From: Portulaca oleracea
Lineage: Eukaryota > Streptophyta > Magnoliopsida > Caryophyllales > Portulacaceae
NCBI GenBank assembly: GCA_029582165.1
Contig: CM055880.1
Location: forward strand, 3,100,001 to 3,164,000
Direction: 5' to 3'
DNA length: 64,000 nucleotides
This document shows, piece after piece, positions 25,494 through 36,603 of the stretch. Position 1 is the stretch's first letter, and each line of letters starts with the position of its first letter. The notes under the pieces are model-generated. The model did not search any database, had not been told where the DNA came from, and worked only from the letters and a program-made list of their open reading frames with translations. Made by a program: the position numbers and the translations under genes.

Positions 25494-26409
25494 TATTATT
25501 ATTATTATTATTATTATTATGACAATAATAAATTTTAATAATTATCAATTATTAATTAGTTATTATTATATATTAATTAATAATATTATTACTATAAATT
25601 ATAAATTATTATTTTTTATTAATTAATAATTATTATCAATGGAAAATAATTAACTATAATAATTAATTAATTTTTAATTGTTGAAATTTGTGTCAATTAG
25701 TAATTTTATTATATTAATTATTAATTATTAATAATTATAATTATTTATTATTTATTAATAATTATCAATTATTATTAACTAATTATAATAATTACTTATT
25801 AATTATTAATATATATGTTTATTATTAATTATTAACTATTAATTACTAATTTTCATATTACTAAATTACTAATTATTATAAATTAATATTAATTAAAAAC
25901 ATTTAATAATTCATTATTAGTAATAATTATTAGTATTTACATTTATAATAATTATTGTTATTATAATTATAATTATTATTAATAATTATAATTATAATTA
26001 TTATTATGATTAATATTATTATTGTTATTATATTATTATTATAAATTTTTATAATTATTATTATAATTATTATTAATTAATAATAATAATTATTTTATTA
26101 ATAATAATAATAATAATTATTATTATGATTATAATTATTTATTATAATAATTATTATAATTATTATTATTAATTATTAATAAATTTAATTATTATTATTA
26201 CAAATTAATTATAATTATAATTATAATTTTTATTAATAATTAATAATTAATAAAAATAATTATTAATAATTATAATTAATAATAATAATAATATTTATTA
26301 ATAATTATAATTATAATTATTATAATTATTATTATTAATTATTAATAATTATAATTATAATTGTAATAATAATAATTATTATTATTATTATTACTATTAT
26401 TATTATTAT
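25445..26409. repeat. Expanded AAT/ATT-rich low-complexity core
   Basis: Nearly pure A/T over about 950 bp. Perfect (AAT)n turning into (ATT)n at 25445-25520 forms a large inverted repeat, and many further ATTAATTATTAAT blocks follow. The long poly-Ile and poly-Tyr open frames here are artefacts of this composition. Confidence 0.95.
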
Positions 26410-28910
26410 TGTAAAACCCCGAAAAATGTCATTATGTTACCGTTAAATACCTGTCGTGCACTTTTCTTTCCATTAAATATATACATATATATATATATGT
26501 TTCACACGGAGCTTTTAGGACCGCGAGTGAGTTACTTGAAACTTTTAATGACTGAAAAATATCAGTTAGGAAGTTTTCGGTTATCGGCTGATTTTTATTG
26601 GGATCAGCTGTAGGATCCGTTTTAGAAGAAAAAATGTTTTTTTTAGGAGAAAATTTTTATGAGAGGTATTGGGAATTTTTAGTGACTGAATAACATCAGT
26701 TAGGAAATTTTCGGTTATCGGATAAATTTTATTAGGATCAGTTTGTAAGTTTTTCCCCATTCTTAACTAGTCAAATCAGACTAGGTCTTTCCCCAAAATC
26801 CACATCCTGTTCCTCCCACTCACTCCTTTACCCAAGGTTGTTGTGTGGGTCACTAACCCCATACTAGCATGCAAAGACCCCCACACCCATCTACATATAA
26901 TACTCCCTCTGTCTTTCTTTTCCAACCCACGCAGGCACGCCCCCTCTTTCCCCATACCACTCCCTCTGCTTCCCCATCAGGCACGCCCGACCCCCCCCCC
27001 CCCTACAATCCCATGCAACCCATCAAGCCCCCCTTCTATTTAAACCAACGCGCCAATCCTCTCCACACCCACCCACAACCACCACTCGACGCCACCCCCA
27101 CCGTGCTACCTACGCTCCTCCACTCCGACCACCACACCACCAACCGTCGACCACCATCTCGCCATCCAAACACACGCCCACCATCACACCACGAATCACC
27201 ACCATGCACCATCATCACCGCGCATCACCACCTCGCACCAGTGGCACCACCGCCCCGCACCACTGCCGACTCCCCTTTCTCGCTGCCCGACGCCGCCGCA
27301 AACACCACTGACCACGACCACCACTACCCAGAACCACCCCGAGCACCACCAGAACCACCCCCTCCTTGCCCTAGTTTTGACCAGCCCAGAATATCCGGCC
27401 ACCGCCACCACTACAGCACCGCCAACCACCACCTGCAGCTGCGCCGACATTAACACCGCCACCAGGACTCTTCGCCGCTGCCGGGTCGTCGCCGTCGTCG
27501 ACCAGAAGCCCAGCCAGTTGTTTTGTGAGAATCACACATTCTTCCTCGTTTAGGGCAACCAACTGGCATCGGTGCAACCGGCCACCGCCTCGGACGACGT
27601 CAACCCCTGCCTACCCAACCACCTGACCGCCGCCCCATCACCACCCAACACCGCCATTAAGTTTTATGAGTTATTATTAAGTTATTATTTTATTATTAAG
27701 TTTCCATGGCAATGTTAGGTTTCCATACTACTTTAAAGAGTCATAGTATTATTGTTATTAGTTTCATGATTTTATGTCTTCTTAATTGTTACACTCGATA
27801 CATGGCTAATTAACGTATAAGAAAAGGCTAAGGGTGGGGTATGATAGGAGTTGTGCGTAACTAACTTTAGTAGAAGTCAAGTATTAATTTAGAAGTTTAT
27901 ATTCGAATTCTAGGTCCGAATGAGACAACGCGATAGTTAGCTCCCGTGTGTAAGTGTTGCAGTGAAGAGAAGTTGTTCAGGTAATGTCTATGCCCTAATC
28001 CCCATTGGATGCTCTTTAACTGTTTTAATGATTTTTACTGTATTTTGGAACTTGCATCCTGAAGGGGACTTTATATTAAATTGACTGTCTATTTGCTGAA
28101 AAGGTTATGTTCCTTGATTTATAAAGTATGGACAGTCCTTTGGATTTTATGTTAAAAATGTTAGTCTTAGAAATGGTTGGTGGATATTGGATTAGACTGG
28201 ACTGGAAATGTAAATCTGATTAAATTAAAGGATATGAGTAAAAATGCGGGTTCGGACAGTCTCCCCAAGACCAGGTCGAATACCTGTAAGGGAGACTGTC
28301 AAGAGACCAGGTTACGCCTGGTAGTTCGGAATGAATGTTGCGATGGCCATCCAGGATGTGATTGTGATAATGATGAGAAAATATGTTTGCGATGAGATTT
28401 ATTGAGATTGGAAAGTATTGTGAATGTTTGGCGAGTCTTTGACTCCGAGGGGAAATATGGTAGTCCCGCCCGCACTAAAAAATGGAAATGGTAATGTTAT
28501 CTGGTGAAAGTTATTTTGAAATGTTTTAACTGTTACCCCTCCCCTTAAAATGTGTTGAAATGAATTATATAATTGTTTTTACTGTTAGGGGTAGACATTA
28601 TTGAGGTTTTCCCCCTCATGTTTGTAAATGTTTTGTTTTCAGGTGTTGATCCTTTCGCTGGGGACGGGTTTTAGCAAGTGAGGCTTGGTCTGTTAGAGGA
28701 TCCTTGAGTTGTAATAAAAGTAGAAAGACTCGTAGTTGTTAATGTTCGATTTGAACCCTAAGGTCGTTTACTGGTTTTCCTTCTTGCCTTGTATTCCTTC
28801 GGGGATACGTCAGTGACGCCCGTTGGAAAAGTGAAGTCTTCCGCCAAAATTTATCGTTATCGTTACTCTTGACTTTGACATTTCTTTAATTGATTTTCCG
28901 GGGCGTCACA
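26410..28910 (+). mobile_element. Solo LTR of a Gypsy-type (chromovirus-like) retrotransposon
   Basis: 2,501 bp, starting TGTAAAACCCCGAAAAATG and ending TTTTCCGGGGCGTCACA. The ends are inversely related, and ATTAT flanks it on both sides (26405-26409 and 28911-28915), a perfect 5-bp target duplication. No internal domain is present, so this is a solo LTR made by recombination between two LTRs. The length and the TGTAAMRCCCCG start resemble Tekay/Del-type LTRs; that lineage call is inference. Inside are a C-rich CACC-repeat region (26850-27660), a TATTTAAA at 27038-27045 that may be its promoter, and two related blocks with 'TTAGGAARTTTTCGGTTATC' (26567-26588 and 26699-26720). Confidence 0.85.
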
Positions 28911-29087
28911 ATTATTATTATTGGTTTTTTTGTTGTTGTTGTTGTGAAAGAAAAGAGATAGCATATTCCCCCACATTTGGGAGGTTTCTAATCCCCCTAT
29001 TTGGGAGGGATAACAAATCCCTAGGGATTGCAATTCCATTCCAGAAACTGTTCTCCAAACAGAAAAAACAGGAACTAGAACCCATTC

Positions 29088-29825
29088 CTACTCAATTCCG
29101 TTCCTGTTTTGCTCACCAAACAGGCCCTTAAAGTGACCCTTATCCCCACAACCATAACACACAACATTGCTCATGTCCCTAGGCATGCCTCCCCTGGAAT
29201 TATTCAAATTCCTATTGTTCTTCCTACCCCTGACACTTAACGCAATTCCTGAAGATTCCTCACCAGAATTCTTCCTGCGAAGACCCTCATTAAGCAATAC
29301 AGACTTGACATCATCAAATTTCATCTCGTCATTATCCTTAGCACTACTAACAGCTGTTACAAGGGTTCTCCAAGACTCAGGCATAGAAAACAATAATACG
29401 CAAGCTCTAACATTCTTAGCAAAAACCATCTTTACTGAAGCAAGTTGTGATAAAATTTTAGTAATCTCATTAATATGATCAGCCACATCTCTACCTTCAG
29501 CCATCTTACAACTGGTTAATTTAGTGAACAAATATACCTGATTTGCTGCACTAGGCTTCTCATACATATTCTCCAGTGCCTTCATCAATTCCTTCGTTGT
29601 CTTTTTCTCCATGACGTTAAACCTGCCGTTCCGAGCCAATGACATCATGATCAAGGACATCGCATGTCGATCCAACAGATCGTATTTAGCCTGCTTCATT
29701 TCATCTGGCTTGTCCAACAACGGAGCATGCAGCGACTTCGCATACAACAGTTCCTCAATTTGTAACTTCCAGTAGGTGAAGTCGGATCCATCAAACTTCT
29801 CTATTTCACACTTATCTCCTGCCAT
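29088..29825 (-). pseudogene. Copia gag, broken at the zinc knuckle
   Basis: Starts MAGDKCEIEKFDGSDF at 29825, with Gag polyprotein (UBN2-type) features: WKLQIEELLYAK, ENMYEKPSAANQVYLFTKL, ADHINEITKILSQLA. The CCHC knuckle begins CYGCGDKGHFK, but its last cysteine lies beyond the inserted element at about 25295. After 29131 the frame runs into the insert and stops. Gag would package the element's RNA; here it cannot form a whole nucleocapsid domain. Confidence 0.9.
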
Positions 29826-29875
29826 TGTTTGAAAGCGAGTTCTCTTTCACCAGCCTTGAAAGCTCATACACCAGT

Positions 29876-30390
29876 TGTTAGGATCGAAGAGTACTCAAGC
29901 AAACCACAAACAATAGGAAATAATAGCGGAAAAGAAATAAGAAATTTGACACAAGGATTTTAACGTGGAAAAAACCCAAGGAATCGATGCACTAGTAATA
30001 TGAGGATTACAATACAAGGTTGTGTTTCTCTCTATCTCACTTGATCTCAGGGATCCACTCTAGGAATACTAGGATACATAATAGGGAGAACCTGAACCCC
30101 TATATATACTAGAGAAACATAAGAGGAACTAGGTTAACAATAACTGAAAACCCTAAAAAACTAGCCGCCCAAAAATAAGACACACGTGTGGGCCTTTGGA
30201 CGAAGCCCATCAAAGAGTCGTACGCAGAACCCAAAACGCTGGCTGCGTTTTCATCGGTGAAGCTTCTGGACGAGACACTGCCTGCGTTCTGATGGCGCGG
30301 GTAGCGTTTGCTGGGTGCTAGTGGCGTTTTGAAAACGTTGCCTGCGTTTTTCTCCTTCTTCGTTTCTCAGTTTGGTCTTCACACCCAACA
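29876..30390 (-). repeat. 5' LTR of the Copia-like element
   Basis: 515 bp partner of 23682-24233, same ends. Directly beside it (29862-29874, minus strand) is a CTGGTGTATGAGC primer-binding-like site that partly matches the usual initiator-Met tRNA complement. Confidence 0.9.
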
Positions 30391-30501
30391 ACTCCCCATG
30401 CCAAATTAATTGACACTTTGACTAAATTTTGATTGTTAATTACTCACAAATTACAATGAGTTATACTATGAAATTATCGTCATTAGAAAATATTTTACTA
30501 A

Positions 30502-30601
30502 GGCACCGTTCTTTTATGTGGTGGAATTGCGGTGCGGTAAGTTGCGGTGCAGTAAGTTGCGTTGTGGTAATTGGAAATCTTTGGGATTTTAATAATAAGG
30601 T
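30502..30601. mobile_element. Left end of a TTGCGG-rich Harbinger-like MITE
   Basis: TAA followed by GGCACCGTTCTTTTATGTGG and repeated GCGGTGCGGTAAGTTGCGG. It belongs with the copies at 36005, 39439, 54827 and 56418. The matching right end is missing; the sequence runs straight into the tandem array at 30602. Confidence 0.6.
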
Positions 30602-31637
30602 AAATAGTAAATTGCGGTGAGTTGCGGTAGGTTGCGGTAGATTGCAGTAGGTTGCGGTAAATTGCGGTGCGGTAACTAGGATGCAATTTTCTCCACTTTA
30701 ACAATTGGTTGATTGGTGAGATCGATTAGATTAGAGAGAAAATATTAAGAGAGATACAGTTTCACCAATATTTTTCCAGTCTTATCCCGAGAGAGATTGT
30801 GAGTTGAGAGTTTGAGAGATTGGATTGTAATCTCCATTGTTGAGCGTAAACACAAAAGCTAAATAGTAGATTGCGATGAGTTGCGGTAGGTTGCGGTAGA
30901 TTGCAGTAGGTTGCGGTAAATTGCGGTGCAGTAACTAGGATGCAATTTTCTCCACTTTAACAATTGGTTGATTGGTGAGATCGATTAGATCAGAGAGAAA
31001 ATATTAAGAGAATCTGATTTCACCAATATTTTTCCAGTCTTATCCCGAGAGAGATTGTGAGTTGAGAGTTTGAGAGATTGGATTGTAATCTCCATTGTTG
31101 AGCGTAAACACAAAAGCTAAATAGTAGATTGCGATGAGTTGCGGTAGGTTGCGGTAGATTGCAGTAGGTTGCGGTAAATTGCGGTGCAGTAACTAGGATG
31201 CAATTTTCTCCACTTTAACAATTGGTTGATTGGTGAGATCGATTAGATCAGAGAGAAAATATTAAGAGAGATACAGTTTCACCAATATTTTTCCAGTCTT
31301 ATCCCGAGAGAGATTGTGAGTTGAGAGTTTGAGAGATTGGATTGTAATCTCCATTGTTGAGCGTAAACACAAAAGCTAAATAGTAGATTGCGATGAGTTG
31401 CGGTAGGTTGCGGTAGATTGCAGTAGGTTGCGGTAAATTGCGGTGCAGTAACTAGGATGCAATTTTCTCCACTTTAACAATTGGTTGATTGGTGAGATCG
31501 ATTAGATCAGAGAGAAAATATTAAGAGAGATACAGTTTCACCAATATTTTTCCAGTCTTATCCCGAGAGAGATTGTGAGTTGAGAGTTTGAGAGATTGGA
31601 TTGTAATCTCCATTGTTGAGCGTAAACACAAAAGCTA
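30602..31637. repeat. Tandem array: four units of about 259 bp
   Basis: Units start near 30602, 30861, 31119 and 31378 with AAATAGTARATTGCGRTGAG. Each holds five to seven TTGCGGTA-type motifs, TAACTAGGATGCAATTTTCT, and an AT/GA-rich part ending GAGCGTAAACACAAAAGCTA. Units 3 and 4 are almost identical, unit 2 is one base shorter, and unit 1 has the most differences. The TTGCGG part derives from the MITE end just before the array. Confidence 0.95.
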
Positions 31638-31639
31638 AA

Positions 31640-32146
31640 AAACTAGCGTTGACAAAAATCTGTACGATCTGAATATCCAAATTTGTCCGACCCGAATTAA
31701 ACCGGGTTTGGTCATCAATTTTTTGTCCGTATTTTTTTGAACCCTTATAAAAGACATAAAGTATTGTCAAAAGTAGAGGTGACAAAATTTTGTCCGACCC
31801 ATAAAATACCGGGTCTGGGCATAAATTTTTCGTCCGAATTTTGATATTGATCGAATATTCCGACATAAAGTTTCTCTTGTTTCTATTTTCCAAACCCAAT
31901 TTTAGCTTCGCCCGAATTGTCCGACTCGAAATGAAAACGGGTCCAGACATAAATTCTTCATCCGATTTTTGACATTGACCAAATTTGACCGATTGAAATT
32001 CATCCGGGCCTAAATTTTCGCCGGCGCCAATCAAAAGTGGAAACCGATCATCTGGGCTGGGTCAAATTAGCCCATTGATCACACACTACTGGGCCGGGTG
32101 ACCGACCCGCATTAGTGTTAACTCCGGGTCACGGGCTTCTTGAAAC
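31640..32146. repeat. Diverged dispersed repeat with internal direct repeats
   Basis: Contains repeated variants of GTCCGACCCG...CGGGT...CATAAATT...TCGTCCG near 31690, 31790 and 31920, each about 110-130 bp apart. Related in style to 11258-11520 and 49203-49410. No coding potential. Confidence 0.4.
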
Positions 32147-32149
32147 TAA

Positions 32150-32492
32150 GGGCGTGCTTGGGAGAGGGGTATGGGGGGGTTAGGAGGGGTAAAGGAGGGT
32201 CCTTACTCCTCCTTACCCCTGCTTGGGAAGAGAGTGGGAGAGGGTGAGGGAGGGTAAGAGGGAGTGAGATTTACACCCCTTTGGGGTGTAAGCAAGTGTT
32301 CAATTAAATTATAATATACCTACAATGGGAAATTACATATAATATGAAAAGGTAAATACGTCAATTAACATTTTCTCTTCAAATTGTTCTCCCAAGTAGG
32401 GGTAAGTAGTTTACCCTTATGACCCTCCCATACTCTCACCCTCCTTTACTCTTATGAACTCCCCATTTTTAACTCCCCTTCCAATTGCAGCC
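32150..32492. mobile_element. Harbinger-like MITE upstream of the SANT gene
   Basis: 343 bp, TAA on both sides (32147-32149 and 32493-32495). Starts GGGCGTGCTTGGGAGAGGGG and ends CCCCTTCCAATTGCAGCC, with GGAG/CTCC-rich arms that pair (GGAGGGTCCTTACTCC makes a further hairpin). It ends about 340 bp before the SANT start codon, so it likely lies in that gene's promoter. Confidence 0.75.
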
Positions 32493-32834
32493 TAAAGTTC
32501 TAAACGCGCCGTTTTCTGAATTTCAAATTCGCTACTGCTATGCCCATCTTCTTCCCTCTGTCAAAACTCAAACTCAAAAGCTCAAAATTAAGACTAGCAG
32601 ACGCACACCAGGTGTTCGTGAAAATGCCTCAGAGAAGACGCCCCATCCTTGAATCCGCCAAACCCTTAACCCACCCCTCTCCGAAGATCTCGCCGGATTC
32701 TGGAGCTCCAACACACTCAAAATCCCACTCCCAAGAACACCCAGGTACACCCCATTTCCAAAATTTCTCCGTTTCCTTCTTCTTCTGCACCCGGGTCTAG
32801 GTCCAACTCCAGAACTAGGTCTACTACCAATCGT

Positions 32835-34971
32835 ATGAAGCAATCTACAGTTGGGTGTTTGGATTCTGGGAAATCAGCGAATGGGTCATCAAGAAAGTCC
32901 CGATTGAATTGCAAGTTTGAGGAGCTTGGAAAAGTTCGTAGATCTCCACGTTTCTGTAACAAAATCGATTCTGAAAGTTACGACTGTAGTCCTTTAAGGG
33001 AAAGAGGATTAAACCAAGTTATCAGAAATGGGTCTCCAGTTACCCCTCTTGGGATGGGGGAGAATAGGTTGAGATGCAGTGAGTTATCATCCGGGTTTAG
33101 CATAAGTGGGTCGAAAATTAGGGTTGTGGGTTGTTCGAGCCGAAGCATTGGGAAGGAAAACAGAATGGTGGGTTGTTCTTCTTCTCGGATTGTTGTTTGT
33201 GGATTGGCTTGCAGTTCTACTTACCTTTCTGTTTGTAGCACTCCTGGAGGTCGAATGGCGAGGCAGCGTAAATTAGAGGCTAACAATGGCAAGGATACTG
33301 CTTTTGAAATGAGGGTTACTCGTAGTGCTTCGAAACGAATGAAAGAACAGGATGATTTGAGTAGGCAAAATGTGGGAAAAAGGGTAGCTTCGACATTGGC
33401 AATGAAGTGGAAGCAAGGAGGGATTGAGTCTTCGAAAGGTGCTTCGAAACGAGTGACGCGAAGTTCAGTCGCAGCTGGCTCTATTAGGCTGGAGGAAGAG
33501 AAGACATCATCACAAGGCGTTGTTCGAAGTGAAAAGGAGCATTGCGAACTGAAACTAGAATGTTTGGATGCTCAGGACCCGGGATCAGGAGTAGTAGAAG
33601 CTGAGAGACGAACCGTGTGTAGAGATTCTAAGCTCACTGGTAAGAAAAGGAAGAGAAATGAGGCGGGACTTAAGAAGGGGAGTGACCAAGGATGGACAAA
33701 GGAACAGGAAATCGCGTTGAAAAGAGCTTTCTTTGCTGCAAAACCAAGCCCCCATATTTGGAAGAAAGTTGCTAAACTGGTATTTCTCATCTCCATGCTT
33801 GTTTGTTGAATGAAATGCTATGATTTAAATGTCTAGAATAGGGAAAGAGCTATGTAAATAACTGGTCTGATTTTTGGTGAATTTTTGTGGATTCAAGTGA
33901 TAGTCTCTGGGAATTACATGCACTGTTAGTAGGCTCATTGCTGATTTATATGACTACCTCTAAAAAATTCGCCTTATGACTGTCGAAATAGGGAAAATGG
34001 ACTGAAGGTTTGAGCTTGTTGATTGAATGTATAAACAATTAAACATACAACCCTCCAAAAATTGGTATATTTTGAATGTTTCTGGATTGCCTTTTCAGGG
34101 TGGATTAACCCTTGTGGATGCTTATATTTATTAAGATCGACTTGGATGGTTAACACATGGAAAACTTTGTTAATGACAAATTTTACCTTCTTTTTGAAAT
34201 GAAGTTGTAAACTTACTCTGTTATGATCACTCAATTTGCTAGGTTCCCGGAAAATCTGCTCAGGAATGCTTCGACAAAGTGCATTCAGACAACCTAACTC
34301 CACTTTCAAACCACCAACGATCAAGGGCTAAAAAACCAAACTCTCCATCCGATCTGTCACTCTCCGGCTGCAACCTGTTCAAATCTCCTGCAACAACAAA
34401 GAGCAAGAAAACGGGAAGAAAACAGAAGAGCCATGTAGCACGCAGGGCCGTCAGACATTTACTTCAGAAACATTCTAAGCTGAATCACGACAACGGAGGG
34501 GATCTGTTCTCAGTTCTCGAGCCCTCCGTAGATGTTCTTCAGCTGAAAGCTGTACAGTCAACCCCAGAACATCGTTCAGGAACCCCAGGATCCTCCTCGT
34601 TCAAGGGCTCATCGGGCCACAAGAAGGCCCGTTCAAGGTTCTCAAGTGCAAGCAAGAGCCCGCTCACAAGCCCGCCTGTTCTGAAGAAGGTGAAGAACAT
34701 GGCGTTGCACGAGAAGTACATCGATCAGCTGCACAAGAGGGAGGCTAAGAGAAAGGCGCAGTTTAGAAGGTGCGTAAATGGAGAGGAGAAGGAGAACAAT
34801 GTGGTGGTGACAAAGGATGTCATAAGAGCCGCGAAAAATGCCTTGGTTTGTGACGCGATGGATGCTATCAAGAAGTTTAGGCACTCGCAGGCCAACATTA
34901 TGAACGAGTTTTCAGACTCTGAAGAGGAAGTTCTCATTAATGAAGACGGGGATGATGAGATTGAAACGTAG
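32835..34971 (+). CDS. SANT/Myb-like domain nuclear protein (M18BP1-type SANT)
   Basis: Two exons, 32835-33779 and 34243-34971, about 557 aa if it starts at 32835. Basic and Ser/Arg-rich. The SANT domain spans the intron at residues 286-332: GWTKEQEIALKRAFF...IWKKVAKL then VPGKSAQECFDKVHSDN. The spacing of Trp residues and the GKSAQECFDK helix resemble the SANT domain of Mis18-binding protein 1, which places centromeric histone; that role is not shown here. The C-terminus has a Lys/Arg-rich helical stretch (LHKREAKRKAQFRR) and an acidic end. The frame stays open for about 165 nt upstream of 32835 without an ATG. A different frame from 32540 or 32624 gives a plausible N-terminus (MPQRRRPILESAK), but no splice I could find joins the two, so the start is uncertain. 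Confidence 0.82.
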
Positions 34972-36004
34972 GAGTTTCTTCTTGGGCCCCCTTTGTTAGG
35001 ATTAGAACACATACGCAGAGCGCAATGACGTTGTTGTAGTACTTGGTGTTAGACAGGAAATGCTGATGAATGCTGACCGTTGATCAATGGTTCGATACTA
35101 GACAACTCGACTGTTGTAGAGTATGACCTTCTGTATATGAAGTCTGTACATTGTTTTCCATCTTCTGCAATCTGTATAATAGGTCCTGAAATTTCTTTTC
35201 CATAGTTATTTTCTTACATCTTGCACTGTCGCCTTTCTTTTTCATTTTAAGGTCGTTTTTGCTTGAAACGAAGGGAATGTTCGTTCCATAATCAGATCTC
35301 AGAAGAGAGTACAGATTATGCCCTAAGACATAATACTTGCTGTTTGGAAGTGTACAATCTTTAGTGCTATTGAAATTGTCCAGACATATCTGTGCACAGG
35401 ACAACATTTCTTTCTTCTGGGCTGAAAGCAGTCATTGGTGTTAATTTTTTTTGCCCCCTTCTAAAATTAGTGAGTTGGGTATTCTTAGCCGTGCCAAGAC
35501 GGGGTTATTTCATGCTTAGAAGAGTCGGACATCAGATGAAAAATTGATGCCCGATACTTTGCTTTTTTCCCCCCTTTTCTAAGTCAGACAATTAGACAAA
35601 CCTAAGTCCGGTGACAAAAAAATAAGAGGAATATTTTTGGCCACACCAATCATTAATCAATATCAAAACTGGGATGAAAAGTTTAGAAATGCACTTGTTT
35701 CATTTTTTCAGATCAAGCTGAAACGAACACATTTTTTGGACAATCCTAGATATGCTACTTTTTCATGTGAGTAATAAACTACAAACATAGATAAGGTACC
35801 TAGTGGGCCTACGGCATGACGTGAGCCCATGAAGGCCAGCCCAATCATGTTATATGTATTGGTGTGTACGTACACAAGCATAAATATTTTTTTGACACTA
35901 ATATAATATTATAGGACGGGCCACAATATTACAATCTACTATGAGATAAAAAAAATTGGAATCTATTATAATATTCTCTTATTTTATACTAATTGTCATA
36001 ATTT
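34972..36004. other. Intergenic, 3' flank of the SANT gene
   Basis: 34972-35420 is less AT-rich and is probably the 3' untranslated region and nearby transcript. From 35460 on there is only AT-rich DNA; 35462-35640 has related GTCNGA-type pieces. From about 35960 the left part of a Stowaway copy begins. Confidence 0.5.
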
Positions 36005-36470
36005 TGACTTTTATGTATAGGTTGTTGTGCGTCACCACATCGCACCGCACTTTTTAATTTTCTATCACACTCCACCCCATCACACCACCACCATAGTCAT
36101 TACCAATATATTTTTTCATTTTTCTCTCTCATCAGTTTTCTCATCTATATTTCATATTTTCTCTCTAACCTACTTCACCTATCATAACTCACCACACTTT
36201 TTCAAATTCTATTGCACCGCAACCAACCACACTACATAAAAGAACATGACCTTAACAATTACAATATTATACTTTTATCATAGTATTTTTCATTACGAAT
36301 CTAATGGTTGTAATTTTATATAACAATTCATTATATATGTTGAAAAATTGTTTTTATCAAATTTACCTCTTATTTTATCACTCTCATATTAAACCTTAGA
36401 GATTATCATTTTAGCTATTCATAAAACAGTTATTTGACAACACAGTAATTTGGAGAACGGAGGTGACAAG
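35960..36470. mobile_element. Stowaway-like MITE interrupted by a TTGCGG-type MITE
   Basis: Left part (35960-36004) and right part (36252-36470) match, in order, the Stowaway copy at 170-414: ACTAATTGTCATAATTTT on the left, then CATAGTATTTTTCATTACGA and CTAATGGTTGTAAT on the right, ending AACGGAGGTGACA. The middle is the MITE at 36005-36251. Confidence 0.6.
36005..36251. mobile_element. TTGCGG/CCGCAA-type MITE inside a Stowaway copy
   Basis: The left end GACTTTTATGTATAGG pairs with the right end, which reverse-complements to GGTCATGTTCTTTTATGTAG, though the left end lacks a few bases. The inside is CACC/CCGCA-rich (ATCGCACCGCAC). TTA follows on the right. Confidence 0.6.
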
Positions 36471-36603
36471 CAGTCCAGTAATTTGACAACATGTGTCTCT
36501 TTAATAAAAATTGTAAAAGTCCAAACTGCCCTTTCTAAACCAAGCAAGCACGCCTGCAAAAGTAAAACTTTCACAACACAACTTTTATTACCTTTTATAT
36601 ATA

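Larger units (their letters stand above)
25304..29127. mobile_element. Harbinger-like element inserted in Copia gag, itself carrying a solo LTR
   Basis: Starts GGGCTTGTTTGGAGAGAAAA and ends TGCTCACCAAACAGGCCC, flanked by TTA at 25301-25303 and 29128-29130. TTA duplication and GGGCYTGTTTGG ends mean PIF/Harbinger type. Without the solo LTR the element is about 1.3 kb. Most of that is an AAT/ATT-rich low-complexity core. Small repeated pieces (GGAATGGAATT, AACCCTA) lie near both ends. No transposase frame is present. Confidence 0.8.
23682..30390 (-). mobile_element. Copia-like LTR retrotransposon, internally deleted and broken by nested insertions
   Basis: Two LTRs (23682-24233 and 29876-30390) start TGTTAGGATCGAAGAGTA and end CACACCCAACA. 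They are flanked by ACTCA (23677-23681) and ACTCC (30391-30395), a 5-bp target duplication with one change. The element reads on the minus strand: 5' LTR at 29876-30390, a primer-binding-like CTGGTGTATGAGC next to it, gag, protease, a remnant of reverse transcriptase, then the 3' LTR. Integrase and most of the reverse transcriptase and RNase H are missing. The LTRs differ by small indels, so insertion is not very recent. A separate 3.8 kb element sits inside gag. Confidence 0.9.

Noticed and set aside
25354..25626. Poly-Tyr and poly-Ile frames
   Set aside because: Direct reading of (AAT)n/(ATT)n repeats.
26843..27577. Long Pro/His-rich and Val/Gly-rich frames on both strands
   Set aside because: They come from CACC-repeat composition in the solo LTR; no start context, domain or splice sites.
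30602..31637. CRISPR-like array
   Set aside because: The repeats are 259 bp with no short spacers and this is plant nuclear DNA, so it is a tandem satellite-like array.
34539..35012. Minus-strand frames over the SANT gene's second exon
   Set aside because: Antisense shadows; the plus frame continues the SANT domain across a proper intron.
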